The position numbers and the translations under genes were made by a program. Below are positions 27,862 to 36,600 of a DNA stretch of 64,000 nucleotides, in pieces (position 1 is the first letter of the stretch; each line of letters opens with the position of its first letter). Under the pieces are notes generated by a model. That model was not told the DNA's origin and ran no database searches. It worked only from the letters and a program-made list of their open reading frames with translations. The DNA is from Bacteroides mediterraneensis (lineage in GTDB: Bacteria > Bacteroidota > Bacteroidia > Bacteroidales > Bacteroidaceae): positions 38,794 to 102,793 of the forward strand of contig NZ_LT635783.1 in assembly GCF_900128455.1 (NCBI RefSeq). Reading direction: 5' to 3'.

Positions 27862-30800
27862 ATGAGGACACTTTATTGCTTATTCATTTTCCTGTCGGTC
27901 GGCCTATGGGGAAATGCCGCGCTTCCCACTCACTTCCAATTCCGTCATTACAACATCGAAAACGGGGTTTCTTCCAATGGCATATCCTCCATTCTGCAAG
28001 ACCAGAAAGGCTATATCTGGCTGGGAACAGAAAGTGGATTAAGCCGGTTCGACGGGAACCAATTTGTCTTCTACCAAAAAAGCAACCCACTTTATCCTGA
28101 CTTTCATGCCAGTTCTATAAATGCCATCTGCGAGACAAACACCAATGAATTATGGTTAGGCACAGAAAACGGAGTGTATATCTACAACCAGGTAAAAGAT
28201 ACATTTGCCCCCTTTTTGGAAAAGACAAGCAATAATACGGGCATCACCTCATGGATAACCCATATCATCCAAGACAAAGAGAAGAATATTTGGATTGCCA
28301 CCCGCAAGCAAGGCGTGTTTCAATACAACACCCAAACCTGCAAACTGATACAATATGAAATTCCTCAGAATGACAATATCATTATCCGTATATTGAACGA
28401 TGCTCAAAACAATATCTGGGTATCCGGTCCTTACCGTCTCTGCCGACTCAACAAAGCCCACAATACGTTTGAAGAATTTCCGATTAAAGGAGAGTCTGCA
28501 GGGGTATATTCCATGGCCCTGTGGGAAGACTCATCTCATAACCTTTGGATTGGCACTTGGGAAAAAGGGCTCTGGAAACTCAATCCGCAGACACATGAAG
28601 TGCAAAAGTTTCTGGTTTCCGAAAAAGGTATAGGCATACGCCATATCCATTCCATTCTGGAATACTCCCCCGAAATTTTCTTCATAGGTTCCGACGAAGG
28701 GATGACCATCTTTAACCCGATTACCCAAGAAAGTTTCCTTTACGACCAATACGGAGAGGGCAACGAGTCTTTATCCAACAAATTCATTTATCCGATGCTG
28801 AAAGACCGGGAAGGCGGTGTATGGATAGGTACCTACTACAACGGAGTAAATTATCTGCCTCCCTATTGTGGACAATTTCACGGATACTCCGGCACAGATG
28901 ATTTTCCCTTTTTCAACGGACAAATCATCAGCCGTTTCTGTGAAGGGGAGAATGGAGAAATCTGGATTGGTTCGGACGATGCCGGAGTAAGTTGTTTTTC
29001 TCCATCCAAAGGACAGTTTGTGAACTTTCCCGGAAGAGAACAGCTGACCCACAAAAATGTCCATGCCCTATGCCACACCGGAAAAGAGCTCTGGATTGGC
29101 ACCTACAGCGACGGGATATACGTTTTACAAACAGCCACCGGGCACATCCGAAGATACAGCGGAGAAAACGGACTGGATGAAAGCAGTATCTATTCTATTT
29201 TTCAGGACAGCCACGGACAAATCTGGACCGGCTCCATGAGCGGAGTCTGTTTATATAATCCGCAGAACGACCGGTTTACACGGGTCAAGAACCTGGATGC
29301 CCTGATTATCGAGATGAGAGAAGACGCAAAAGGAAATATCTGGATTGCCACCCAAGGGAAAGGGGTCTTTAAATACTCTCCCCAAAATCAGGTATGGGAA
29401 AAATATGGCCAGTCTGAAGGGCTGAACTGTCAGACCATCAACCATCTTTGCATCAATCGTGAAAATGAGCTGTGGGTAGCCACCGCAGAAGGACTTTACT
29501 TATTTAATCCTCTCAAAAACACCTTCTCCTATCATCCCCTGAACATACCCAACCAATGCATCAATGCCATTCTGGAAGGAGAAGACTGCCTGTGGCTCAC
29601 CACCGCCAAGGGACTGGTGAAATATACTCCCGCCACAAGGAGCGTACAGATTTTCACCAAAAGTGACGGGCTGCAAAGCGAAGCTTCCGTCATGGCTTCA
29701 GCCCTGAAAACCCGCAACGGGGAATTCTACATCGGCAGCATCAATGGTTTCAATACGTTCTATCCGCATTTGTTGAAACTCAACATGCAAAAGCCCAATG
29801 TAGTATTGACTGGACTGGAAATTTTCAACAAAAAAATAGAAACTCAAGAAGGAGGCATATTACCAGAAGCCATCGACCACCTGGAAGAAATCCATCTTCC
29901 CTACAAAGACAACGTCATCACACTGACGTATGCGGCTTTAAGCTACTGTACACCCCAAAAAAACCAGTACGCCTACATTCTGGAAGGTTTTGACAAGGAA
30001 TGGAACTATGTAGGTCCTCAACACAGCACCACCTACACCAACTTGCCGGCAGGCACTTATACCTTCCGGGTAAAAGCCTCCAATAATGACAACGTATGGA
30101 ACGAAGAAGGTACGTCCATCCGCATCATCGTGCATCCTCCGTTCTATTTCTCCCTGCCGTTCAAGATTGGCTATTTTCTGCTGTTTATCCTCGCTATCGG
30201 ACTGCTGCTGCGTTACGTGGTGCGCCGGAGCGAAAAGAAACATGCCAAGGCCATCGACGAATTGAACAGCAAGAAAGAAAAGGAAATCCATGAAGCAAAA
30301 ATCAATTTCTTCACCATGATTGCCCATGAAATCCGTACGCCGGTGTCACTCATCATCGGCCCGCTGGAAAAAGTGATGCAGTCCACACACATCCCGTCCA
30401 ACGAACGGCAGGAACTGGAAATCATCGACCGCAACAGCCAGCGCCTGCTTTACCTGGTGAACCAGCTGCTCGACTTCCGGAAAGTGGAACAGAAGGAAAT
30501 GCGGATGCACTTCACTTCACAATCCATACGGGAACTGATGGAGGGCGTGTGCGAACGCTTCTCTCCGACTCTACACCAGAAAGGAGTCAGTTTCTCCGTA
30601 GTCTATCCGGAAAAGGATTTCCATGCCGACGTAGACAAGGAAGCCATCACAAAAGTGTTGAGCAACCTGCTGACCAATGCCAACAAATATACGGAAAGCA
30701 TGATTGAAGTCCGCTTCCTGGAACAACCGGAACAGCAGACTTTCTCCATCCAGGTGAAAGACAACGGGAAAGGAATGAACGAAGAGGAACTGAGCAAAAT

Positions 30801-31845
30801 CTTCAAACCTTTCTATCAGGCGTCGGAAAACAAACCGGGCACGGGCATCGGACTGAGTATCGTGAAAGGCATCGTGGAAGCGCATCATGGCAAGGTGGAA
30901 GTGACCTCCCAACCGGGAATGGGCTCTGCCTTCATCATCACACTTCCACAGAAACAGGAGAAACAGACCAACGAAAACGGAGAAATCTTGTCGGCAGGCC
31001 CGCTACCCGAAGACATCATCCCCGAGCAACATGACTCTTCAGCCCCCAACAAGGTGCTGCCCATCATGCTCATTGTGGACGACAACGAAGACATGCTTCA
31101 TTTCCTGTCCTCCCATTTCCAGAACAACTATACCATTGTGACGGCCTCCGACGGCACCGAGGCACTGCATAAGTTGAAAGAGCAGGAAGTATCATTGATT
31201 ATCAGCGACTGGATGATGCCGCACATGAACGGTATTGACCTGTGCAAGGCAGTACGAAGCAACCAGATGACGAGTCATATCCCGTTCATCCTGCTGACTG
31301 CCAAGACAGGCACAGAGGCCAAAATTACCAGCATGAACTGTGGGGCGGATGCCTATATTGAGAAACCCTTCTCCCTGCAATACCTGGAAGCCTGTATCAA
31401 AAACCTGTTGGAACTGCGTCTGCAGCTGAGACAGAAATTCTCGCAGATGCCGACGGTTGCCATCAATTCCATCGCAGCCAACCAGACTGACAAGGTGTTC
31501 CTGGAGAAGATGAACCACCTGATTGAAGAGAACCTGAACAACGACCAGCTTTCGGTGGATTTTCTGGCTGAAAAACTGTGCATCAGCCGTTCGGGACTGT
31601 TCGTCAAACTCAAAGGACTGGCCAATACCACCCCGAACGAGATGATTCAGATTATCCGTCTGAAGAAGGCGGCCTCCCTGCTGCTGGAAAACCAGTACCG
31701 CATCAACGAGGTGAGCTACATGGTGGGATTCAATAACCCGTCGTACTTCAGCAAGTGTTTCCAGAAACAGTTTGGCATGAAACCGGGCGAATACATCGCC
31801 AGCCACACGTCCCAGCCTGCCGGTTCACCGACAGAGAAGGAATGA
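27862..31845 (+). CDS. Hybrid two-component system sensor-regulator (HTCS) of the PUL
   Basis: The 1327-residue one-protein signalling system has a signal peptide, then two seven-bladed propellers of Reg_prop repeats (about 25-635; recurring IWIGT/LWIGT motifs) and a Y_Y_Y domain (about 690-760). A transmembrane helix (about 767-787) precedes the HisKA domain with His822 (AHEIRTP) and HATPase_c (N941 region, DNGKGM, GTGIGLS, to about 1030). The receiver has the phospho-acceptor Asp1116 (SDWMMP), and an AraC-type double helix-turn-helix ends the protein (about 1220-1315). The periplasmic sensor normally binds an oligosaccharide made by the locus and the AraC part then activates it. It is divergent from the SusCD operon. 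The coding sequence for the sensor is visibly more AT-rich than that for the kinase-to-AraC half. Confidence 0.96.
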   Translation: MRTLYCLFIFLSVGLWGNAALPTHFQFRHYNIENGVSSNGISSILQDQKGYIWLGTESGLSRFDGNQFVFYQKSNPLYPDFHASSINAICETNTNELWLGTENGVYIYNQVKDTFAPFLEKTSNNTGITSWITHIIQDKEKNIWIATRKQGVFQYNTQTCKLIQYEIPQNDNIIIRILNDAQNNIWVSGPYRLCRLNKAHNTFEEFPIKGESAGVYSMALWEDSSHNLWIGTWEKGLWKLNPQTHEVQKFLVSEKGIGIRHIHSILEYSPEIFFIGSDEGMTIFNPITQESFLYDQYGEGNESLSNKFIYPMLKDREGGVWIGTYYNGVNYLPPYCGQFHGYSGTDDFPFFNGQIISRFCEGENGEIWIGSDDAGVSCFSPSKGQFVNFPGREQLTHKNVHALCHTGKELWIGTYSDGIYVLQTATGHIRRYSGENGLDESSIYSIFQDSHGQIWTGSMSGVCLYNPQNDRFTRVKNLDALIIEMREDAKGNIWIATQGKGVFKYSPQNQVWEKYGQSEGLNCQTINHLCINRENELWVATAEGLYLFNPLKNTFSYHPLNIPNQCINAILEGEDCLWLTTAKGLVKYTPATRSVQIFTKSDGLQSEASVMASALKTRNGEFYIGSINGFNTFYPHLLKLNMQKPNVVLTGLEIFNKKIETQEGGILPEAIDHLEEIHLPYKDNVITLTYAALSYCTPQKNQYAYILEGFDKEWNYVGPQHSTTYTNLPAGTYTFRVKASNNDNVWNEEGTSIRIIVHPPFYFSLPFKIGYFLLFILAIGLLLRYVVRRSEKKHAKAIDELNSKKEKEIHEAKINFFTMIAHEIRTPVSLIIGPLEKVMQSTHIPSNERQELEIIDRNSQRLLYLVNQLLDFRKVEQKEMRMHFTSQSIRELMEGVCERFSPTLHQKGVSFSVVYPEKDFHADVDKEAITKVLSNLLTNANKYTESMIEVRFLEQPEQQTFSIQVKDNGKGMNEEELSKIFKPFYQASENKPGTGIGLSIVKGIVEAHHGKVEVTSQPGMGSAFIITLPQKQEKQTNENGEILSAGPLPEDIIPEQHDSSAPNKVLPIMLIVDDNEDMLHFLSSHFQNNYTIVTASDGTEALHKLKEQEVSLIISDWMMPHMNGIDLCKAVRSNQMTSHIPFILLTAKTGTEAKITSMNCGADAYIEKPFSLQYLEACIKNLLELRLQLRQKFSQMPTVAINSIAANQTDKVFLEKMNHLIEENLNNDQLSVDFLAEKLCISRSGLFVKLKGLANTTPNEMIQIIRLKKAASLLLENQYRINEVSYMVGFNNPSYFSKCFQKQFGMKPGEYIASHTSQPAGSPTEKE

Positions 31846-31886
31846 GATTTTATAAGGGTACGACGGCGCGACTACGTAAAATTGTG

Positions 31887-31894
31887 TATCTTTG
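31887..31894 (+). promoter_or_regulatory. -7 box (TATCTTTG) for aroA operon
   Basis: Exact TAnnTTTG match 23 bases before the aroA start, in the gap after the HTCS gene. Confidence 0.6.
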
Positions 31895-31916
31895 CGATTC
31901 AAAGATTTGATTCAAC

Positions 31917-33149
31917 ATGAAGTGCATAACCATTACCCCACCGGAACGCATACAGGCAACCATTCTGTTGCCTTCGTCCAAGAGTATCTGCAACCGGGCA
32001 CTGATTATCCATGCACTGGCTCACAGCCAGTGCAAATTGGAAAACCTGTCCGACTGCGACGATACGCATGTCATGACCGAAGCGCTGGCTCACATGCCGG
32101 AAGTGATTGACATCATGGCGGCGGGAACTGCCATGCGTTTTCTCACAGCTTATCTTTCCGTTACACCCGGTACCCATACCCTGACCGGTACGGAACGGAT
32201 GCGGCAACGCCCCATCCAGATTTTGGTGGAGGCTCTGCGAAGCCTGGGAGCGGACATCGCATACATGGAGAACGAAGGCTATCCTCCTCTGAAAATTTCC
32301 GGACAGACGCTGAAAGGAAATTGTCTGACCCTTCCGGGAAATGTGAGTTCCCAATACATCTCTGCCTTGCTGATGATTGGTCCGATGCTGGAGAAAGGAC
32401 TGGACCTGACCCTCAGGGGGGAAATCGTATCACGTCCTTACATCAACCTGACGCTGAAAGTGATGCGGGATTTCGGAGCAGAAGTGGAATGGACTTCCGA
32501 TTGCAGCCTTCATGTGACTCCTACCCCCTATCAGGCTTTACCTTATTATATAGAAAGCGATTGGAGCGCAGCTTCCTACTGGTATGAAATAGTAGCCTTG
32601 TCGCCACAGGATGCCACCGTAAGCCTTCCGGGACTTTTCGCACAGAGTCCGCAGGGCGATTCAAAAGTAGCGGAACTGTTCGAACAACTGGGCGTGGGCA
32701 CGAAAAGAGAAGGACAGACCGTCACGCTCTACCAGACAAATTCCTGCGTAAAACACTTGGAATATAATTTTGTGAACCAGCCCGACCTGGCGCAGACATT
32801 CGTAGTGACATGTGCCATGCGGGGAGTCACTTTCCGCTTTTCAGGACTGCAAAGTCTGAAAATCAAGGAAACCGACCGCATGGCGGCCTTAATGGCAGAA
32901 ATGCGCAAACTGGGCTACGTACTGGAAGAAAGCGAAGGTTCTGTACTTGCCTGGGCGGGTGAACGGTGCGAACCGCAGAATCCGCCAGTCATCGACACGT
33001 ACGAAGACCACCGCATGGCCATGGCCTTTGCACCGGCAGTGTTACGCCAAGGCGCGTTGTGTGTGCGCAACCCACAAGTAGTCTCCAAATCATATCCCCG
33101 GTTCTGGGAAGATTTGCAGCAAGCTGGTTTTCATCTCACTCAAAACTGA
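31917..33149 (+). CDS. aroA: 3-phosphoshikimate 1-carboxyvinyltransferase (EPSP synthase)
   Basis: The 410-residue cytosolic enzyme makes 5-enolpyruvylshikimate-3-phosphate in the shikimate pathway. Visible motifs are the N-terminal substrate lysine loop LLPSSKSICNRAL (from residue 18), AGTAMRFLTA with the active-site region, VSSQYISALLM, LKIKETDRMAALMAEM and the C-terminal DTYEDHRMAMAFA. Length is slightly short of the ~427 typical for the family but all motif blocks are present. It heads a compact operon: the next gene begins 7 bases downstream. aroK lies about 17 kb away on the other strand. Confidence 0.95.
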   Translation: MKCITITPPERIQATILLPSSKSICNRALIIHALAHSQCKLENLSDCDDTHVMTEALAHMPEVIDIMAAGTAMRFLTAYLSVTPGTHTLTGTERMRQRPIQILVEALRSLGADIAYMENEGYPPLKISGQTLKGNCLTLPGNVSSQYISALLMIGPMLEKGLDLTLRGEIVSRPYINLTLKVMRDFGAEVEWTSDCSLHVTPTPYQALPYYIESDWSAASYWYEIVALSPQDATVSLPGLFAQSPQGDSKVAELFEQLGVGTKREGQTVTLYQTNSCVKHLEYNFVNQPDLAQTFVVTCAMRGVTFRFSGLQSLKIKETDRMAALMAEMRKLGYVLEESEGSVLAWAGERCEPQNPPVIDTYEDHRMAMAFAPAVLRQGALCVRNPQVVSKSYPRFWEDLQQAGFHLTQN

Positions 33150-33156
33150 TTGTATC

Positions 33157-33576
33157 ATGTGGATTTTAATCATCATATTAATTGGAGTCGTTCTCTTCGG
33201 ACTGGTGGCCGGATTTTTCTACAACCGCTCCGTACAAAAGAAGATTGACCGCGGAGAATTGACAGAAGCCCCGGAAGTCAAGACGGTGGATGGGGAATGC
33301 TGCGGACAGCATCAGGTCTGCGAAAAAGAAAGTTTGCTGGCGGCCGTCAGCAAACAGATAGAGTATTACGACGATGAGGAACTGGACCGCTTCAAGGGGC
33401 ATCCGTCGGATACTTATACGGAAAAAGAGATTGATGAATTCCGGGAAATCATGTACACCATGAAAGAGGAGGAAGTGGCTGGATGGTGCCGCAGCCTGCA
33501 ACTCCGTGGCGTGGAAATTCCCGATGAACTGAAAGACGAGCTGTTCCTGATAGTCGGAGAACGCCGTTTCCATTAA
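33157..33576 (+). CDS. Conserved membrane-anchored protein with a Cys cluster, function unknown
   Basis: The 139 residues begin with one transmembrane helix (about 2-22). A short linker with CCGQHQVC (about residues 48-55), which might bind a metal, leads into a soluble, acidic alpha-helical domain (EKEIDEFREIMYTMKEEEVAGW). I do not recognise a characterised family. It lies between aroA (7-base gap) and a metal-type ABC permease gene (17-base gap), all on one strand. An envelope role linked to metal handling is possible, but the sequence does not prove it. Confidence 0.65.
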   Translation: MWILIIILIGVVLFGLVAGFFYNRSVQKKIDRGELTEAPEVKTVDGECCGQHQVCEKESLLAAVSKQIEYYDDEELDRFKGHPSDTYTEKEIDEFREIMYTMKEEEVAGWCRSLQLRGVEIPDELKDELFLIVGERRFH

Positions 33577-33593
33577 CCCTCCCTCACTTGCCC

Positions 33594-34415
33594 ATGAATA
33601 TCCTCGATTTGTTGCATTATACTTTTTTCCAGCATGCGCTGCTGGGTAGCCTTTTTGCCAGCATTGCCTGCGGCATCATCGGCACGTACATCGTAACCCG
33701 AAGGCTGGTATTCATCAGCGGGGGTATCACGCATGCCTCATTCGGAGGCATCGGTATCGGGCTCTACGCCGGTATCTCTCCGATTCTGAGTGCGGCAGTG
33801 TTTTCAGTGCTGTCGGCTTTCGGCGTGGAATGGCTCAGCAAGCGCAGCGACATGCGCGAAGACTCGGCCATCGCCGTATTCTGGACGTTCGGCATGGCTG
33901 TGGGTATCATCTTCAGCTTTCTGGCACCCGGATTCACCCCCGACCTTTCTTCGTTCCTGTTCGGCAACATCCTGACCATCACGCGGGCGGACATCCTTTT
34001 GCTGGTGGTGTTGAGCCTGGCACTTACCGCCTTTTTCACCCTGTTTCTCCGGCCCATCACGGCCATTGCCTTCGACCGGGAATTTGCCCGTTCCCAGCGC
34101 ATCCCCGTGAGTGCCTTCGAATATACCCTGATGGCTTTCATCGCACTGACCATCGTGGCCTGCCTCCGGATGGTGGGCATCGTACTGGCCATTTCCCTGC
34201 TGACCCTTCCGCAGATGACGGCCAACCTTTTCACCTACAGTTTCAAACGAATCATCTGGCTTTCCATCGGTATCGGTTACCTGGGATGCCTGGGCGGGTT
34301 GCTGCTGTCATACCAGCTGCGGGTGCCTTCGGGAGCGGCCATCATTTTCGTGTCCATCCTGATTTATGTGGGAGCCAAAATATTATGCATGCTCCGCAAA
34401 AAACGAATGAGCTGA
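33594..34415 (+). CDS. ABC-3 family metal transporter permease (ZnuB/MntB-like)
   Basis: I start at ATG 33594 (MNILDLLHYTF), not at the TTG two codons earlier, giving 273 residues. The protein has about eight membrane helices and the ABC-3 permease pattern: FASIACGIIGTYIVTRRLVFISGGITHASFGG near the N-terminus and RMVGIVLAISLLTLPQMTA in the second half. The family carries Zn, Mn or Fe through the inner membrane with a separate ATPase and binding protein. Neither partner gene is adjacent; aroA and the Cys-cluster protein are upstream and tsaE downstream. The ATPase must be encoded elsewhere, and the metal is unknown. Confidence 0.85.
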   Translation: MNILDLLHYTFFQHALLGSLFASIACGIIGTYIVTRRLVFISGGITHASFGGIGIGLYAGISPILSAAVFSVLSAFGVEWLSKRSDMREDSAIAVFWTFGMAVGIIFSFLAPGFTPDLSSFLFGNILTITRADILLLVVLSLALTAFFTLFLRPITAIAFDREFARSQRIPVSAFEYTLMAFIALTIVACLRMVGIVLAISLLTLPQMTANLFTYSFKRIIWLSIGIGYLGCLGGLLLSYQLRVPSGAAIIFVSILIYVGAKILCMLRKKRMS

Positions 34416-34428
34416 GGGAGATTTATCC

Positions 34429-34436
34429 TAATTTTG
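34429..34436 (+). promoter_or_regulatory. -7 box (TAATTTTG) for tsaE
   Basis: Exact TAnnTTTG match, 33 bases before tsaE, after the permease stop. Confidence 0.55.
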
Positions 34437-34468
34437 TAACATAAGCATTCAAGTTAAAATCACAGTAT

Positions 34469-34897
34469 ATGGAAATAAAAATTGATTCACTGGAAAACAT
34501 CCACGAAGCTGCCAAGAAATTTATCGCAGCCATGGGTGACAACACGGTTTTTGCCTTCTATGGAAAAATGGGGGCAGGAAAGACAACCTTTATCAAAGCC
34601 GTATGCGAAGAACTGGGCGTGACGGATGTCATTAACTCACCGACATTCGCCATTGTCAACGAATACCGTTCGGATGAAAACGGAGAACTGATTTATCACT
34701 TCGACTTCTACCGTATCAAAAAACTGGAAGAAGTGTACGACATGGGATATGAAGACTATTTCTACAGCGGCGCACTCTGCTTCATCGAATGGCCGGAACT
34801 GATTGAGGAACTGCTTCCGGGCGATGCGGTCAGCGTACACATCGACGAGAACGAAGACGGTACCCGCACGGTACGTTTCGACGAGAATAACAATTAA
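34469..34897 (+). CDS. tsaE: tRNA threonylcarbamoyladenosine biosynthesis ATPase TsaE
   Basis: The 142-residue P-loop protein has Walker [10 protein letters not shown] (about residues 33-41) and the TsaE motifs [10 protein letters not shown] and HFDFYRI, followed by the FIEWPE block. TsaE works with TsaB and TsaD in making t6A37 on ANN-decoding tRNAs in the cytosol. Length is normal for the family. A small membrane-protein gene starts two bases after its stop codon. Confidence 0.93.
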   Translation: MEIKIDSLENIHEAAKKFIAAMGDNTVFAFYGKMGAGKTTFIKAVCEELGVTDVINSPTFAIVNEYRSDENGELIYHFDFYRIKKLEEVYDMGYEDYFYSGALCFIEWPELIEELLPGDAVSVHIDENEDGTRTVRFDENNN

Positions 34898-34899
34898 AA

Positions 34900-35121
34900 A
34901 TGGAAGTACACTATTTCATACAGGCCTTGTTCGTCCTGGTGGGACTCCTGTCCCTGCTGGCGGCCATCTGCAACTGGAACTGGTTTTTCACGGCCAAAAA
35001 CACACAATTTGTTGTGAGAAACGTAGGACGGAAACAAGCCCGCTGGTTCTATGCCTTGATTGGTATTCTGATGGTGGGCACAGGAATCTTTTTCTTCTTG
35101 TCCATCCAGGGAACGGTGTAA
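34900..35121 (+). CDS. Small two-helix membrane protein, resembles Imm17 family
   Basis: The 73 residues contain two hydrophobic helices (about 5-25 and 48-68) around a short basic loop with conserved-looking aromatics (NWNWFF, RKQARWFY). This size and layout resemble the immunity-17 family, often annotated in Bacteroides, but no toxin gene is adjacent and I cannot run a profile search. Its start is two bases after tsaE, so it is cotranscribed with a housekeeping gene. That weakens a toxin-immunity reading. A long hairpin follows. Confidence 0.6.
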   Translation: MEVHYFIQALFVLVGLLSLLAAICNWNWFFTAKNTQFVVRNVGRKQARWFYALIGILMVGTGIFFFLSIQGTV

Positions 35122-35138
35122 AACAAACAGAGTTTTCA

Positions 35139-35178
35139 ACAGCTTGTTAATAACTTCGACGGGTTATTAACAGGCTGT
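35139..35178. terminator. Long hairpin between convergent tsaE/membrane gene and rnhB
   Basis: A 16-bp inverted repeat with one G-T wobble (35139-35154 with 35163-35178; loop TTCGACGG) lies between two converging genes. It is probably a bidirectional terminator, although there is no long T run. Confidence 0.5.
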
Positions 35179-35193
35179 GCTGTTTTCCACACC

Positions 35194-35796
35194 TTAAAAA
35201 TCGAAGGAAAGCTGGCCGTCGCCCAGCAGATTGAAGCTCATGCGATGATAGGGGGAAGTGCCGTAAGCGGCAATGGCGGCACGGTGTTTCTTGGTGGGAT
35301 AGCCCTTGTTGCTCTTCCAGTCATACATGGGATATTCTTCATGCAGACGGTTCATGTAATCGTCACGGTAGGTTTTTGCCAAAATGGAAGCTGCCGCAAT
35401 GGACAGGTATTTCCCGTCTCCTTTTACGATGGTAGTATGCGGAATGTCCGGATAAGGATTGAAGCGGTTACCGTCAATCAGCAGGTGCTGGGGAACCACC
35501 TTCAACTGTGCAACAGCCCTGTGCATGGCCAGGAAAGAAGCATTCAGGATGTTGATTTTATCAATCTCTTCCGGCGATACCACTCCAACGGCCCACGCCG
35601 TGGCTTCCTGCTCGATGACCGTACGCAACTCATAGCGTTGTTTCTCCGTCAGCTTCTTGGAATCGTTGAGCAGTTCATTCCGAAAGCCGGGAGGAAGAAT
35701 CACAGCTGCCGCATAGACCGCTCCGGCCAGACAACCTCGTCCGGCCTCATCACATCCGGCCTCCACCAACTCTTTATGCAAATAGGGCAACAACAT
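35194..35796 (-). CDS. rnhB: Ribonuclease HII
   Basis: Start chosen at ATG 35796 ([21 protein letters not shown]), as a -7 box (35823-35830) lies between it and the longer open frame; the product has 200 residues. DEAGRG supplies the first Asp-Glu pair of the active site, [11 protein letters not shown] and the LIDGNRF and AKTYRD segments follow as in the family. The enzyme removes misinserted ribonucleotides and RNA from RNA-DNA hybrids in the cytosol. It is monocistronic and convergent with the upstream membrane-protein gene. Confidence 0.94.
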   Translation of the reverse strand: MLLPYLHKELVEAGCDEAGRGCLAGAVYAAAVILPPGFRNELLNDSKKLTEKQRYELRTVIEQEATAWAVGVVSPEEIDKINILNASFLAMHRAVAQLKVVPQHLLIDGNRFNPYPDIPHTTIVKGDGKYLSIAAASILAKTYRDDYMNRLHEEYPMYDWKSNKGYPTKKHRAAIAAYGTSPYHRMSFNLLGDGQLSFDF

Positions 35797-35822
35797 ATCC
35801 ACCTCTTTCTTTTTTCGGACTG

Positions 35823-35830
35823 CAAAGGTA
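35823..35830 (-). promoter_or_regulatory. -7 box (TACCTTTG) for rnhB
   Basis: Minus-strand TACCTTTG, 26 bases before the chosen rnhB start; it argues against the longer upstream start. Confidence 0.55.
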
Positions 35831-35931
35831 GCACATTTTTTCCAGCCCACCACCTCCGGAAAGCAGAAGTTATCCCAAGGTTATCCACCGATTTTCCGCC
35901 GGATATATAATGAGTATTACAAGAAGATTCG

Positions 35932-35939
35932 TATCTTTG
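35932..35939 (+). promoter_or_regulatory. -7 box (TATCTTTG) for the DUF3109 gene
   Basis: Exact TAnnTTTG match 20 bases before the start at 35960. Confidence 0.6.
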
Positions 35940-35959
35940 CACTGCAAAACAGTGAAAAC

Positions 35960-36541
35960 ATGGTACAGATTGACGACGTAATAGTAAGTCTCGACATTTT
36001 CCGGGAAAAATTCCTGTGCGACCTGAACGCCTGCAAAGGAGAATGCTGCATCGAAGGAGATGCAGGAGCTCCCGTGGAACTGGAGGAGGTGGAAAAGCTG
36101 GAAGAGGTGCTTCCCGTTATATGGGATGACCTTTCACCGGAGGCACAAGCCGTCATCAAACGTCAAGGAGTGGTCTATACCGACCAGGACGGCGATTTGG
36201 TTACTTCCATCGTCAACGGGAAAGACTGCGTATTCACTTGCTACGATGAAAAAGGTTTTTGCTACTGTGCCATTGAAAAAGCATTCCGCGAAGGGAAATG
36301 CAGTTTCTACAAACCGATTTCCTGTCATCTCTACCCCATCCGGGTCAGTGACTACGGTCCGTATAAAGCCCTGAACTATCATCGCTGGGATGTGTGTAAA
36401 GCCGCGGTATTGCTCGGAAAAAAAGAAAACCTGCCCATCTACAAGTTCCTGAAAGAACCGCTCATCCGAAAATTCGGAGAAGAATGGTATCTGGAAGTGG
36501 AGAACGTAGCCAAAGAACTAGAAACCCAACACTTGATTTAA
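35960..36541 (+). CDS. DUF3109-family cysteine-rich protein
   Basis: The 193-residue cytosolic protein has many cysteines in family-typical places: Cys20, Cys25, Cys29 and Cys30 (CDLNACKGECC), then DCVFTCYDEKGFCYCAIE and CSFYKPISCHLYPIRV. This matches the DUF3109/YkgJ-like group thought to bind zinc or an iron-sulfur cluster. The biochemical role is unknown. It has its own promoter box and terminator, so it is monocistronic. Confidence 0.88.
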   Translation: MVQIDDVIVSLDIFREKFLCDLNACKGECCIEGDAGAPVELEEVEKLEEVLPVIWDDLSPEAQAVIKRQGVVYTDQDGDLVTSIVNGKDCVFTCYDEKGFCYCAIEKAFREGKCSFYKPISCHLYPIRVSDYGPYKALNYHRWDVCKAAVLLGKKENLPIYKFLKEPLIRKFGEEWYLEVENVAKELETQHLI

Positions 36542-36555
36542 TATAGGTCTTTTTT

Positions 36556-36596
36556 CCCGCCACTCGGATTAGTCGTCCGATGGCGGGATTTTTTTA
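36556..36596 (+). terminator. Terminator after the DUF3109 gene
   Basis: GC-rich stem (CCCGCCA..TCGGA paired with TCCGATGGCGGG, one bulged base) followed by a T run ATTTTTTTA. It lies between converging genes and may serve the lipoprotein gene as well. Confidence 0.8.
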
Positions 36597-36600
36597 TGTT

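Noticed and set aside
35139-35889. Possible replication origin: DnaA-box-like TTTTCCACA (35183-35191) and TTATCCACC (35881-35889) around rnhB
   Set aside because: Only two 8-of-9 matches 690 bases apart, no dnaA or dnaN gene, no AT-rich unwinding element and no clear strand switch. A GC-skew plot would be needed to revive it.
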